64,000 bases of DNA from Archangium sp. (lineage in GTDB: Bacteria; Myxococcota; Myxococcia; Myxococcales; Myxococcaceae), in contig JAUXRX010000015.1 in the NCBI GenBank assembly GCA_030681645.1, positions 248,001-312,000 on the forward strand, written 5' to 3'. Positions 53,761-62,743 of the stretch are shown one piece after another (the stretch's first letter is position 1; each line of letters begins with the position of its first letter). Under the pieces are notes generated by a model. The model did not search any database. It saw only the letters and a list, made by a program, of their open reading frames with translations, and was not told the DNA's origin. The position numbers were made by a program, and so were the translations under genes.

Positions 53761-55054
53761 ACGAGTGGTCCTGGTTCGACACCTCGTACTTCCACGCCCC
53801 GAAGCGCCCCCGGCTGAACACGTTCTTCTCCTCGAGGGCCGGCATCACCCGCGCGAGGTGGGCGTCGCGCTCGAGTGACGGCGTGGGGTAGCCGTATTCC
53901 ATGCGGTGCGCCCACACCGAGGCCACCTGCGCGCGCGACTCGATCAGGCCCGAGGCGATCGCGCCCTGAATGGTGTCTTCCACCAGCCGCGCGGCGAGCA
54001 CCGGCTTCTGCGGTGACTCGCTCGTCTCGGTCATGAGCGACCAGTAGCGCTTGGGATCAGGCACGTGCGCCGGGCTGTAGTTGGAGAACACCGTGGCCCG
54101 GTAGAAGGGCGTGTTCCCCTCGGGAAAATACATCCAGCACTTGGTCGCCAGCGACGGCGGCGCGTTGCCTTGCAGGCCCAGCCCCACCACGTGCGTCGAG
54201 CTGTGCACCAACCGGCTCGCGGCGGTCCTCGCCAGCTCGTCGCGCGGCTCCATCACCGAGAGCAACCGATCGATCGGCATCGTCGAGATGAGCGCGTCGT
54301 AGCGCAGCTCTTCGCCGTCGCTCAGCGTGACCACCCGGCGCTGCGTATCCACCGCGCTCACCCGGGCGCCCAGGCGCAGGTGCTCGGGCCCCACCCGCTT
54401 CGCCACCGCCCGCCACACCCCGCCCGTGCCGCCCTCCTTCGGAAACTGGAAGGTGTTGTTCGGGCCCCACGAGACGTCGTCCTTCTCGAGCAGCACGTTG
54501 GTGAGCACCCGCTCGAGCTCGGTCACCGCCACGCGCTCGCCGATCCAGCTCCAGCCCATCGACTCGGGCGGGTACGCCCACACCTTGAAGTTGTAGGGGC
54601 GCATGAACACCTCGGCGAGCCCCGCGCCGAAGGTCGCGTCGATCCACTGCGCGAAGTTCTCGGGCCGCCCGGCGCCTCCGCGCGACGCGCGCACCAGGCC
54701 CAGCACGCACTTCAGCAGCACCTCGCGCGGCAGGTGGCGGAGGTTGTTCTGCACCGGGTACGGCACCCACGCGCCGTACATGCGCGCCCAGGCCTCGCGC
54801 TGGTGGTGGTACCAGCCGTCGTCCCCCACCGCGGCGCGGAGCGCGGCGTCGAAGTACGGGTAGTGCGAGAACAACACGTGGCCACCGAGATCCCAGGTGA
54901 AGCCGCGCTCGTCGCGAAAGCTGCGCGCGAGGCCTCCGGGCTCGGGGGCCGCGTCGAGCACCACGAAGTCACGCTCGCCCAGCTCGCGCAGCCGCCAGGC
55001 CGCGCCCAGGCCCGTCGGCCCCGCTCCGATGATCACCAGGCGGCGCCGTTCCAT
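53687..55054 (-). CDS. FAD-dependent oxidoreductase, UDP-galactopyranose mutase-like
   Basis: The 455-residue protein has an N-terminal FAD-binding Rossmann motif ([17 protein letters not shown]), then [15 protein letters not shown] and [18 protein letters not shown]. These match the amine oxidase/UDP-galactopyranose mutase and protoporphyrinogen-oxidase-like group. The central part has [20 protein letters not shown], which resembles the mutase substrate loop. The last part has the FAD-closing motif [20 protein letters not shown]. It probably isomerises or oxidises a nucleotide or lipid-linked sugar. It lies downstream of the GT21 gene on the same strand (3-bp gap) and overlaps GtrA at the 3' end. 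Confidence 0.85.
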   Translation of the reverse strand: [455 protein letters not shown]

Positions 55055-55057
55055 CGC

Positions 55058-56266
55058 TCAGCCCCTGCCCAGCACGCGCCGCAGCGAGGCGTACTGGCGC
55101 CCGATCATCGAGGGGTTCGCGTTGGTGGAGAGCACCAGGCTGTTCGCGCCCAGCTCGATGGCGCGGTCGGCCCGCCACTTCACGTGGAAGCTGAAGACGG
55201 CGTTCACCCACGCCACGAAGAGCACCAGCTCCTTGAGCGGCACCAGCAGCAGGTCACCCACCCGCGGCGGCTCGCGCGCCTGCATCGCGTAGTTGGCGCC
55301 GTCGACGAAGACGCGCACCAGCACCAGCAGCCCCAACAGCCACCCGGGAATGAGCCCCACCAGGAACAACAGCGTCGGCCAGCCGAGGTGAATCTGCGGC
55401 TCGAGGATGTAGAAGGTCGAGCCCACCAGCGTCTTGCGCATCACCGCCCAGCGGGCGTGGCGATCGAACCAGGCCCGCAGGGTCATCGGCCCCAGCACGT
55501 TGCGGGTGGGCAGGCTCGTGCAGCGCACCACCCCCGCCTTCGCGAAGGCCGCGCCCATCATGTAGTCCTCGCCCAGGTAGTTGCCGAAGGCCTGCAGCCC
55601 GCCCAGCGCCAGCATGTCGTCGCGGTGGAAGAACTCGGTCTTGCCCACCACCGCGTGCATCTTGCGAATGAGGCCCAGCTCGTGGTTCGGGTTCTGGAGG
55701 CTGGACAGGTGCATGCGCTCGAACGCCGCGCCCAGGCCTTCACCTCGCACGCCCACCAGCGGCGCATGCACCAGCGTCTTCACCCGCCCCTGCGCGTTGG
55801 CCTGCTTCCAGGTCCTGACGAGCTCGAGCAGGAACGCCTGGCTCGTCTCGACGTTCGACTCGCTCACCCAGATGAAGGGGTTCTTCGCCAGCGGCCACGC
55901 GTGAACGAGCTGCGCCACCTTGGCGTTGCCCAGGTGCGCCGCGCCCACCGTGAGTCGAAAACGATGGGGGTAGCGCTGCACGAAGTCGCTCGCGATGGGG
56001 TAGGCGGCGTCGGTCTCGCTGCCCAGGCACAGCAGCACCTCGAAGCAGGGCGGAACGTCCAGCCGCGCAAAACTCTCCAGGTTTTCGACCAGCCGCGAAT
56101 CTTTGCCGCTCATCGGCTTCATCACAGTGATGGAGAGGTCCGCGTCGGTCACCACCCCCTGAAGACGCCTCCGCGCGCGCAGCCACGCGAAAACAGTACC
56201 GATCAGCGTGACAAAGGCCCCCGCACTGGCGACGACCCACCAGAATGATGCACCCCACCTGTCCAT
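55058..56266 (-). CDS. GT21-type glycosyltransferase (ceramide glucosyltransferase-like)
   Basis: The product has 402 residues from ATG 56266. An N-terminal helix and two or three C-terminal helices flank a GT-A domain. Family motifs are ITVMKPMSGKDSRLVENLES (near residue 48), HLGNAKVAQLVHAW, IWVSESNVETS in place of the DxD region, YLGEDYMMG and the acceptor motif RHARWAVMRK (the (Q/R)xxRW motif). This fits GT21 enzymes, which glycosylate ceramide or a diacylglycerol-like lipid on the cytoplasmic face. The neighbours are a mutase-like flavoprotein and GtrA. A nearby fatty acid hydroxylase gene may relate to the same lipids. It diverges from endonuclease III. Confidence 0.87.
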   Translation of the reverse strand: MDRWGASFWWVVASAGAFVTLIGTVFAWLRARRRLQGVVTDADLSITVMKPMSGKDSRLVENLESFARLDVPPCFEVLLCLGSETDAAYPIASDFVQRYPHRFRLTVGAAHLGNAKVAQLVHAWPLAKNPFIWVSESNVETSQAFLLELVRTWKQANAQGRVKTLVHAPLVGVRGEGLGAAFERMHLSSLQNPNHELGLIRKMHAVVGKTEFFHRDDMLALGGLQAFGNYLGEDYMMGAAFAKAGVVRCTSLPTRNVLGPMTLRAWFDRHARWAVMRKTLVGSTFYILEPQIHLGWPTLLFLVGLIPGWLLGLLVLVRVFVDGANYAMQAREPPRVGDLLLVPLKELVLFVAWVNAVFSFHVKWRADRAIELGANSLVLSTNANPSMIGRQYASLRRVLGRG

Positions 56267-56346
56267 TCGGGTGCGGGGTTGCAAGGCGCGGGCCCCCTCG
56301 CCTCGATGAGCAACAGGGGCCCTCTCTGCGCGGTAACGTGCCGGGC

Positions 56347-56994
56347 GTGCCCGATCTCCAGACGCTCACCACCGACGTGCTCACGCGGCTCGAGCAGAAA
56401 TACCCGAACGCGAAGTACGAGCTCAACTGGGACAACCCCTGGCAGCTGCTGCTCGCCACCATCCTCGCGGCGCAGGCGACCGACGAGCGGGTGAACAAGG
56501 TGACGCCGGTGCTGTTCGGCCGGTGGCCCACGCCGCAGGCGATGGTCGGCGCCGACCAGGCCGAGCTGGAACAGGTGCTCACCCCCACCGGCTTCTTCCG
56601 GCGCAAGGCGAAGGCGGTGAAGGAGACCTCGCAGGGCCTGCTCGACAAGTTCGGTGGCGAGGTGCCGAAGACCGTCGACGAGCTGGTGCAGCTGCGCGGG
56701 GTGGCGCGCAAGACGGCGAACGTGGTGCTCAACACCGCCTTCGACATCCCTTCCGGCATCATCGTGGACACGCACGTGGCGCGGGTGAGCCGGCGCCTGG
56801 GGCTGACCGACCTCGAGGATCCGGACGCCATCGAGGGTGACCTGATGAAGCTGGTCCCGCAGTCGAGGTGGACGTTCTTCGGCCCGGCGATGGTGCTGCT
56901 GGGCCGCTACACCTGCACCTCGCGCGAGGCGAAGTGCGGGGAGTGCGTGCTGAGCGACGTGTGCGGGAAGCGCTTCCTGGACAGGGAAGCGTGA
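56347..56994 (+). CDS. nth: Endonuclease III
   Basis: The product has 215 residues from GTG 56347; the upstream 34 codons do not fit. The helix-hairpin-helix is LRGVARKTANVVL with catalytic Lys122, followed by catalytic Asp141 in GIIVDTHVARV. The [4Fe-4S] cluster ligands are Cys190, Cys197, Cys200 and Cys206 in CTSREAKCGECVLSDVC. It removes oxidised pyrimidines and cuts the abasic site in base-excision repair. Length is standard. It diverges from the GT21 gene with an 80-bp gap. Confidence 0.96.
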   Translation: MPDLQTLTTDVLTRLEQKYPNAKYELNWDNPWQLLLATILAAQATDERVNKVTPVLFGRWPTPQAMVGADQAELEQVLTPTGFFRRKAKAVKETSQGLLDKFGGEVPKTVDELVQLRGVARKTANVVLNTAFDIPSGIIVDTHVARVSRRLGLTDLEDPDAIEGDLMKLVPQSRWTFFGPAMVLLGRYTCTSREAKCGECVLSDVCGKRFLDREA

Positions 56995-57087
56995 CGGCGC
57001 AGTATTTTCGCGGGCCGTTGGAATGGGCCGGGTAAGGCGGTCGAATCGCGTCACCTGATCCGGGGATGGCGTGCGGCACGAGGCAGC

Positions 57088-57432
57088 GTGAGGGTGTTCC
57101 TCATGAACGCGAGAGCCGATGGGTACCGGGCGCTTCAGAGTCCCTCGATGTACCGGCCGTGGCACCAGCCGCTGTTCGGCCACTCCGCGCTCGAGCAGAC
57201 GACGCGGGCCCTGCGGGTGATGGTGTGGACCGACGAAGCCCCCGAGGTGGGCGCGCGGCTCGGCTTCGACGTATTCCGGCATGACGGCAGCACGGTGGAG
57301 TCGCTCGCCCAGGTGGCCTGGGTCGATCACCAGCCGGGCGACGCGCCTGCGCGGTACCGCCTTGGACTCTCGGTGTTCGCCCAGTGCGGGCTGCACTTCG
57401 ACGAGCTCGAGGAGCTGCTGGCGGAGGACTGA
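57088..57432 (+). CDS. PilZ-like small protein
   Basis: The 114-residue frame runs from GTG 57088. ATG 57103 has a better-spaced GAGGG site and would give MNARADGYRAL. The second half has the PilZ-type pattern LGFDVFRHDGSTVESLAQVA, then WVDHQPGDAPARYRLGLSVF. In PilZ this is the beta-barrel ending (xVxWvxxxxx..yrlGlxF). The N-terminal Arg motif for c-di-GMP is not seen, so ligand binding is doubtful. It stands between nth and a convergent hydroxylase gene. Probably cytoplasmic. Confidence 0.6.
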   Translation: MRVFLMNARADGYRALQSPSMYRPWHQPLFGHSALEQTTRALRVMVWTDEAPEVGARLGFDVFRHDGSTVESLAQVAWVDHQPGDAPARYRLGLSVFAQCGLHFDELEELLAED

Positions 57433-57458
57433 TCAGCCGCGGTGGTTCGTTCGACAAC

Positions 57459-58349
57459 CTAGCGCCGGCGGAAAGGGCCGCCCAGCAGCGAGAATACGTT
57501 CCACGGATCGTGGTTGAGGTGAGCCCGCTCGACGCCGAACGCCGCCGGCCGCTTCGTGGCGCGCACCAGGCTCCCCGACAGCGCGTCCCACAGGGACAAG
57601 AACGAGCCGTAGTTCACCTCGTGCCCGCTGGTCTCGAGCGCGTGGTGCAGCTGATGCTGCGCGGGGCTCATCAGCACCCACTCCAGCGGGCCGAAGGGGA
57701 TCCACAGATGCGAGTGGCGCAGGTTGCTGCCGGCGAGGTTGAGCACGAAGGCCACCGCGTTGACGCCCAGCACCTCTGCGGGCACGGCCTGGCCGCGGGT
57801 GAGCCACGAGAACGCGCCGCCCACGAAGCCGGTGACCGCCACGCCACGCAGCGCCACCAGCAGGCCCTCGACCGGGTGGGTGCGGTAGAGCGTCACCGGC
57901 GTCATCACCTCGGCCGAGTGGTGCACCTGGTGAAACCGCCACAGCAGCGGCACCCGGTGCATCGCCTTGTGCAGGAGGAAGCGCGTCGCGTCGGACGTGA
58001 CGAACAGCAGCGCCGTGTAGATCACCGTCGTGCCCAGCGAGCCCACCGGCCACTCCGGCGGAGCGCCGAACGCCTTCGAGAAGAGCAGCACCACCTTCAC
58101 CGCCACCACCGTCGACGAGACGAGCAGCGGCGCCACCAGCAGGATCGAGATCAGCGCGCGCACGAAGAAGAGCCCGTAGTCGGCGCGCGCGCTGGGGTGC
58201 CACCAGAGCGCCCGGGTGAACAGATCGGTGCGCAGCGACACCTTGCCCAGCGCGCCCGCGAGCAACGCGATCGCCAACGCGCTCACGAGGTACGGCCAGA
58301 AGAGCCGCTCCTCGGGCGCGTCCAGCAGGCTGACCCACTCCGTCCACAC
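57459..58349 (-). CDS. Sterol desaturase/fatty acid hydroxylase family protein
   Basis: The 296-residue protein has about five membrane helices and the eight-His di-iron pattern: LLHKAMHRVPLLW (HxxxH), FHQVHHSAEVMTP (HxxHH), RHSHLWIPFG and QHQLHHALETSG (HxxHH). This is the alkyl hydroxylase/desaturase-like group that acts on sterols, fatty acids or alkyl lipids. It is distinct from the FA2H-like gene at 16679. The first ATG (58349) gives a short N-terminal stretch before the first helix. It diverges from the Cys-rich protein gene, with 56 bp between the starts. Confidence 0.9.
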   Translation of the reverse strand: MWTEWVSLLDAPEERLFWPYLVSALAIALLAGALGKVSLRTDLFTRALWWHPSARADYGLFFVRALISILLVAPLLVSSTVVAVKVVLLFSKAFGAPPEWPVGSLGTTVIYTALLFVTSDATRFLLHKAMHRVPLLWRFHQVHHSAEVMTPVTLYRTHPVEGLLVALRGVAVTGFVGGAFSWLTRGQAVPAEVLGVNAVAFVLNLAGSNLRHSHLWIPFGPLEWVLMSPAQHQLHHALETSGHEVNYGSFLSLWDALSGSLVRATKRPAAFGVERAHLNHDPWNVFSLLGGPFRRR

Positions 58350-58405
58350 GATGAGTCCGTCTACACCATGCCCCGCTCGATCGACTCCCCCGCTAGAGTG
58401 CTTCC

Positions 58406-59173
58406 ATGCTCTTGACCCTGGTCACCATGGCGGTGCTGGCGCAGCCGGCCCAGAAGTGCGTCACCGTCGGAGGCACCCGCACCTGTGGCTTCGAATGCGC
58501 CGACAACGGCGCCCGCGGCCAGTGCACCCAGACCTTCGCCGGGGTGTGCGCGAAGAACAGCTCACAGGTGGTGTGCTTCGACCCGCCGCTCTGGCTCGCG
58601 GCCGTGTGGGGCGGCGCGGTGCCGAAGCCGGCGTGCGAGACCGAAGGCGGCGCCATCGCGTGTGGCTATGACTGCAAGAAGGAAGGCGGCCGGGTGGCAT
58701 GTGCCTCGACGCCCTCGGGCATCTGCACGCGCAACTACGGCAGCATCACCTGCTTCGACCCGCCTCCCGCGGTGTACGGCGCGTTCGGAAAGTCGGTGCC
58801 CGCGCCGGCGTGCAAGGCGCAGGACGGCAAGGTCGCCTGTGGCTACGACTGCGCCTCGAACAACGGACAGCTCGCCTGCGCGAAGACACCGTTCGGTGTG
58901 TGCGGCGACGCGGGTGGCGCGCCGAGCTGCTTCGACCCCGACAAGGCGGTCATCTGCGCCAGGGGCACCTCGACCCCGAAGGCCTCGTGCGTGCGGGTGG
59001 GTGGCGCGTTGTTCTGCGGCTACTCGTGCGCGCGGGCCGGGGACGAGGTGAACTGCGCGAAGACGCCCGACGGCACCTGCGACACGGCCGGTCCGGGCAA
59101 GCCGGTGTGCTTCGATCCGCCGGTGCGGGGCGGGTCCAGCGCGTGTCTCGAGGCCGCGGCCGCAGGGACATGA
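58406..59173 (+). CDS. Secreted Cys-rich protein with four tandem repeats
   Basis: The 255-residue protein has a signal peptide (LLTLVTMAVLAQPAQ) and four repeats of about 55 residues (starting near residues 17, 76, 136 and 194). Each has the pattern C..x..GG..x..CGYxC..x..C..TP.G.C..x..CFDPP. There are six Cys per repeat, so three disulphides each are likely in a secreted, stable domain. Repeats 2 and 3 are closest (ACETEGGAIACGYDCKKEGG and ACKAQDGKVACGYDCASNNG). I do not recognise a named family. No enzyme motif is seen. A REP-like repeat follows before the Rieske oxygenase gene. Confidence 0.8.
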   Translation: MLLTLVTMAVLAQPAQKCVTVGGTRTCGFECADNGARGQCTQTFAGVCAKNSSQVVCFDPPLWLAAVWGGAVPKPACETEGGAIACGYDCKKEGGRVACASTPSGICTRNYGSITCFDPPPAVYGAFGKSVPAPACKAQDGKVACGYDCASNNGQLACAKTPFGVCGDAGGAPSCFDPDKAVICARGTSTPKASCVRVGGALFCGYSCARAGDEVNCAKTPDGTCDTAGPGKPVCFDPPVRGGSSACLEAAAAGT

Positions 59174-59176
59174 ACT

Positions 59177-59219
59177 GCCCCTCACCCCGCCCTCTCCCCG
59201 CTGCGCAGGGAGAGGGAGA
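59177..59219. repeat. REP-like repeat before the Rieske gene
   Basis: Copy of the repeat family seen at 3659-3762, 10579-10620 and 24936-24976 (core CCTCTCCCCGCTGCGCAGGG). It starts 3 bp after the stop of the Cys-rich gene and ends 18 bp before the Rieske gene start, so it forms most of that gene's leader. Confidence 0.85.
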
Positions 59220-59236
59220 ACTTCTGAGCTGACTCC

Positions 59237-60418
59237 ATGAACTGGCGCACCCCACCGCACCAGCCCGATCCCCTTGCGGGGGAGCGGCGCATCGACCTCG
59301 AGGCCGAGGCTGACCTCGAGCGCTGCGGCGCGCTCAAGGACTTCTGGTACGTCGCCTGCCTCTCCACCGAGCTGAAGGAGAAGCAGGTGCTCTCGCGCAC
59401 CATCCTCGGTACGCCGCTCGCCGTCTTCCGCGGCGCTGATGGAAGACCCGCGGCGCTGTTCGATCGCTGCCTGCACCGCAACGCCCGCCTGTCCGCCGGC
59501 GACTGCTTCGACGGCAAGCTCGGCTGCCCGTACCACGGCTGGGTGTACGAGCCGTCGGGCGCGTGCGTGGAGATTCCCTCGCTCGGGCCCTCCCAGGCCG
59601 GCGCGCACCTCGACGCCGACGGTCACGCGAAGGCGGGGCTGCAGCTGCGCCCCTGCGACGTGGGCAAGGTGCGCAGCTTTCAGACGAAGGAACAGGATGG
59701 CCTCATCTTCGTGCTCCTGGGTGAGACCGAACGGCGCCCCCCCTTCCGGGTGCCGAAGGCGGGCGAGCCGGGGTGGGTCGTCTACTTCATGGTGACGCGC
59801 TTCCCGAACGGGGTGACCAACCTCGTCGAGAACTTCATGGACGTGCCGCACACGGTGTTCGTGCACAAGGGCTGGTTCCGCAACCGCAAGCTCCGCGAGG
59901 TGCCCGCCACGGTCGACCGGCGCAACGGCGAGGTGCTCGTCACCTACCAGCAACAGCACGACGAGCTCACCGGCGCCGGCTTCCTGATGAACCCGGCCGG
60001 CGAGCCGATGACGCACACCGATCACTTCTTCATGCCCAACGTCACGCGCGTCGACTACCTCTGGGGCGCGCGCAGCGGCTACGTCATCTCGAGCCAGGTC
60101 ACCCCGGTCGGCCCGCTCGAGTCGCTCGTCTTCACCTCGATCTCCTACCGCCTGCCCTTCGACGTGCCGGGCAACCTGGTGGCGCGCGGGCTGCGCCGTT
60201 TCATGAAGTGGTACACGACGCAGGTCATCACGCAGGACGTCGACATCATGCGCATTCAGCGCGAAGGCCTCACGCGCGCGAAGGGCGGCCTCGACTTCAC
60301 CAGCACCGAGGCCGATCTCCTGCACGCGGACATCGAAGACGTGCGCGGGTGGCTGCGGCGCGGCGGTGAAGGCGACGGGCCCGAGCCGGCCCTGCGCCGC
60401 ATCTCGTTCTGGATCTAG
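59237..60418 (+). CDS. Rieske non-haem iron oxygenase
   Basis: The 393-residue protein has an N-terminal Rieske centre, CLHRNARLSAGD..., then CPYHGW (Cys78, His80, Cys97, His100). The catalytic domain has the mononuclear iron site ENFMDVPHTVFVH (Asn199, Asp202, His205, His210). The layout matches the alpha subunit of ring-hydroxylating or O-demethylating (vanillate/cholesterol-like) oxygenases. It needs a reductase partner, not seen in this window. A membrane or sterol link is possible from the nearby hydroxylase gene. The stop overlaps the convergent membrane-protein gene by 4 bp (CTAG). Confidence 0.9.
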   Translation: MNWRTPPHQPDPLAGERRIDLEAEADLERCGALKDFWYVACLSTELKEKQVLSRTILGTPLAVFRGADGRPAALFDRCLHRNARLSAGDCFDGKLGCPYHGWVYEPSGACVEIPSLGPSQAGAHLDADGHAKAGLQLRPCDVGKVRSFQTKEQDGLIFVLLGETERRPPFRVPKAGEPGWVVYFMVTRFPNGVTNLVENFMDVPHTVFVHKGWFRNRKLREVPATVDRRNGEVLVTYQQQHDELTGAGFLMNPAGEPMTHTDHFFMPNVTRVDYLWGARSGYVISSQVTPVGPLESLVFTSISYRLPFDVPGNLVARGLRRFMKWYTTQVITQDVDIMRIQREGLTRAKGGLDFTSTEADLLHADIEDVRGWLRRGGEGDGPEPALRRISFWI

Positions 60419-61119
60419 AAGCGCATCAACACGCCCAGCCCGGGCCCCGCCGTGGGTACGACGAAGAACGAGACGGGCGACGGCGCTTCACCCTGGCGAT
60501 AGCGCTTCCAGCCGGGAATGAGGTGCGCCGGGGAGGTGAGGATGTTGGCCTCGCCGATGGCGCTGCCCACGATGGCGTTGATGATCGCCCCCTGCCAGTG
60601 GCCGTAGCCGAGGCCCAGCACCAGCCCGAGCCCGACGTTGAAGAGCACGTTGCCCACGTGGAGGTACCACTTGAAGCTCGACTCCTCGTTCTCCGCGCCG
60701 GCCTCGAGCATGCGCTCGCCCTCGGCGATGATCGCGCAGGTGTCCTCGGGCGTCGCCGCCCTGGCGCGGCTGGCGAACAGCGGCCCGCCTTCCAGCACCT
60801 CGGGCTTCCCGAGCAGGGTGAAGGCGAGGCCCACCCCGGTGCCCGCGGCGCCCCAGTACCAGTCCGGCTGTTCCTCACGGGGGAAGAGCGGCATCAACGC
60901 GAGCTGCGCCACGCCCAGCAAGCCGTAGCCCGCGCCCCAGGCGAGGGTCCAGGTGCGCGCGCGGCCGCTCTCTTCCTCGAGCAGCTTCGAGAGGTAGGCG
61001 AGCCTCGCCTCGTCGCTCTGCCCCGCCACGCCCCGGGGCGAAGCGTTCTTCGGCCGCGCACACTCGGCCTGCACCACCAACGAACACGACAAGATCAGCG
61101 CAACGGCGATTCGCCTCAT
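60415..61119 (-). CDS. Membrane protein of unknown function
   Basis: The product has 234 residues from ATG 61119. A signal-peptide-like start (RRIAVALILSCSLVVQAECA) precedes a soluble segment (DEARLAYLSKLLEEESGRAR). About five hydrophobic segments follow (LAWGAGYGLLGVAQLALMPL, WYWGAAGTGVGLAFTLLG, YLHVGNVLFNVGLGLVLGLG, AIINAIVGSAIGEANIL). Gly-rich helices suggest a membrane-embedded protein; I do not recognise the family. It ends opposite the Rieske gene end. Confidence 0.75.
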   Translation of the reverse strand: MRRIAVALILSCSLVVQAECARPKNASPRGVAGQSDEARLAYLSKLLEEESGRARTWTLAWGAGYGLLGVAQLALMPLFPREEQPDWYWGAAGTGVGLAFTLLGKPEVLEGGPLFASRARAATPEDTCAIIAEGERMLEAGAENEESSFKWYLHVGNVLFNVGLGLVLGLGYGHWQGAIINAIVGSAIGEANILTSPAHLIPGWKRYRQGEAPSPVSFFVVPTAGPGLGVLMRF

Positions 61120-61276
61120 TCCGACCCCTCCCGGCGCGCAGCATGACTGAGTCCGGTGTGGCAGGGTGCGCCAAATGAGCCGCCGCCTCGCAGTGCTCGC
61201 GCTGATCGCCACCGCCTGACCGCGCCCCTTCACCGCTCCCGAAGGAACCCGCCTTCGACCCATACCGGGCTAGACG

Positions 61277-61711
61277 TCACTCGACGTAGCCGAGGAAGGT
61301 CCACACCACGTCATACGTCTCGGGTTTCTCCTGCTCTTCGACCGTGACGCGACCCTTCACGTCGAGCGTGAGCGCTCCAGCCGCCGCAGTGCCGGTGCCG
61401 TTCGCGTAGTTGCAGATCTCAGAGGACGCGTTGCTCTCGTACTTCGAGTCACTCTGATTCTCATCGAGCGACAGCAGTGTGTTCGACCGATCGAAGTAGA
61501 GCGGATCCGGAGCGAGGCCGCTGACGACCAGGCCGTGACTCCGGTCGTCCCGGTAGACGTAGACGACTGTCCGGGTGTCATCGAACTCGTTCACCGTGAC
61601 TGTGCCCTGCTTCCAGGTGCTGGTGCGGTGACCGACATACATCTTCATCTCGCCACCGCAGGCCGACAGCAGCGAAGCGACGACGGCAAACATCGTGATC
61701 TGGGACTTCAT
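61277..61711 (-). CDS. Small lipoprotein, AT-richer than neighbours
   Basis: The 144-residue protein has a lipobox (AVVASLLSACGGEMK) and a compact beta-rich body (STWKQGTVTVNEFDDTRTVV, YVYRDDRSHGLVVSG, LDVKGRVTVEEQEKPETYDV). No family recognised. Codon use is less GC-extreme than in most of the window (frequent T and A in third positions), which may indicate recent acquisition. About 210 bp separate it from the next gene downstream on the + side. Confidence 0.75.
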   Translation of the reverse strand: MKSQITMFAVVASLLSACGGEMKMYVGHRTSTWKQGTVTVNEFDDTRTVVYVYRDDRSHGLVVSGLAPDPLYFDRSNTLLSLDENQSDSKYESNASSEICNYANGTGTAAAGALTLDVKGRVTVEEQEKPETYDVVWTFLGYVE

Positions 61712-61921
61712 GGTGAACCTCGTTGGTAGGGAGCCGATGGGGCGGCGTGGCTCGTAGCGCCTGCGACGGGGAGCCTCTCTTCAGGGAGCGTGCCGAGAAG
61801 ATCGCCACGGGTTCCTCGTGGTTGGGTCGTCGTCCGCGTCTCTGCCGCTGGACGGCCCGCAATGCAGAACCGCGCCGCCGGCCTCCACAGGCCAGCGACG
61901 CGGCACCTGCACCCCATCACT

Positions 61922-62743
61922 TCAGAACAGGTAGGAGTAGCCGGCGAAGACCTGGACCGTGCCAGCCCAGCTCACCTCGAAGCGCCCGGTGGAACTCCAG
62001 TTGCTCAGGACGGCGACCGAACCCGTCAGCGCAAGCTGGTGCTGACCACGGTCGCCAAGCTTGATGATCACCGGCTGCAGCACCGGCGCGACGTAGACGA
62101 AGCCGCCGAAGCCGAGCGCGACGCCGACCTGCACGCCCGCGCCGAACGCGTAGACGTCACCGATGTTGTACTGGAAGAGGTTGTCGATGCTGCCGTTGAA
62201 GAAGCCGTCGCTGTACATCGAGAGGCCGCCGAGGTTCGCGGTGATCCGATACACGGGCCGACCGAAGTTGAACTCGAAGTGCGCCTGCACCTGCGCGCTC
62301 GGGCCGCCGTTGTTGACGCCCAGGTTCGCGCCGATGCCGAAATGAAAGCCCTCGCGGACTCCCTTCTCACCGGCCGGGGCGTCATCGCTGACCACCTCGA
62401 TGGGGCGCTCGGGCGGAGGAGGCGGCGGCGCCACCGTGCCGATCGGCGCGGGCGCGACAACAACGGGAGCCGGGGCGACGGCAACTGCGACGGGCGGCGT
62501 CACCGCGACCGGCTGCTCAGCGACGACTTCGACCTTCTGCAGGTCGACGATGTTGGTGAACTCGATCACCGACGTACCGCGCTGACTGGCGAAGAGATAT
62601 CCCTTCTGCGTCTCCGAGAGCACCCGACCCTGCCGGGTCTTGCCGTCGCGGGTGCGAATGATGATCTCGCCCTCCGGCTGAGCGAGGGCGAGGGAAGAAA
62701 CGAAGAAGGACACGGCGAAGAACGACTTGAGCAGCGAGCGCAT
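61922..62743 (-). CDS. Outer-membrane protein with Pro-rich linker
   Basis: The product has 273 residues from ATG 62743. A signal peptide (SFFAVSFFVSSLALAQPEG) precedes a short beta domain (IIIRTRDGKTRQGRVLSETQ, TSVIEFTNIVDLQKVEV). A Val/Ala/Pro-rich linker (residues about 75-115) follows, then a beta barrel-like C-terminus with alternating patterns (FHFGIGANLGVNNGGPSAQV, YRITANLGGLSMYSDG, VYAFGAGVQVGVALGFGGFV, ending VQVFAGYSYLF). The terminal Phe fits outer-membrane proteins. Function unknown. Confidence 0.78.
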   Translation of the reverse strand: MRSLLKSFFAVSFFVSSLALAQPEGEIIIRTRDGKTRQGRVLSETQKGYLFASQRGTSVIEFTNIVDLQKVEVVAEQPVAVTPPVAVAVAPAPVVVAPAPIGTVAPPPPPPERPIEVVSDDAPAGEKGVREGFHFGIGANLGVNNGGPSAQVQAHFEFNFGRPVYRITANLGGLSMYSDGFFNGSIDNLFQYNIGDVYAFGAGVQVGVALGFGGFVYVAPVLQPVIIKLGDRGQHQLALTGSVAVLSNWSSTGRFEVSWAGTVQVFAGYSYLF

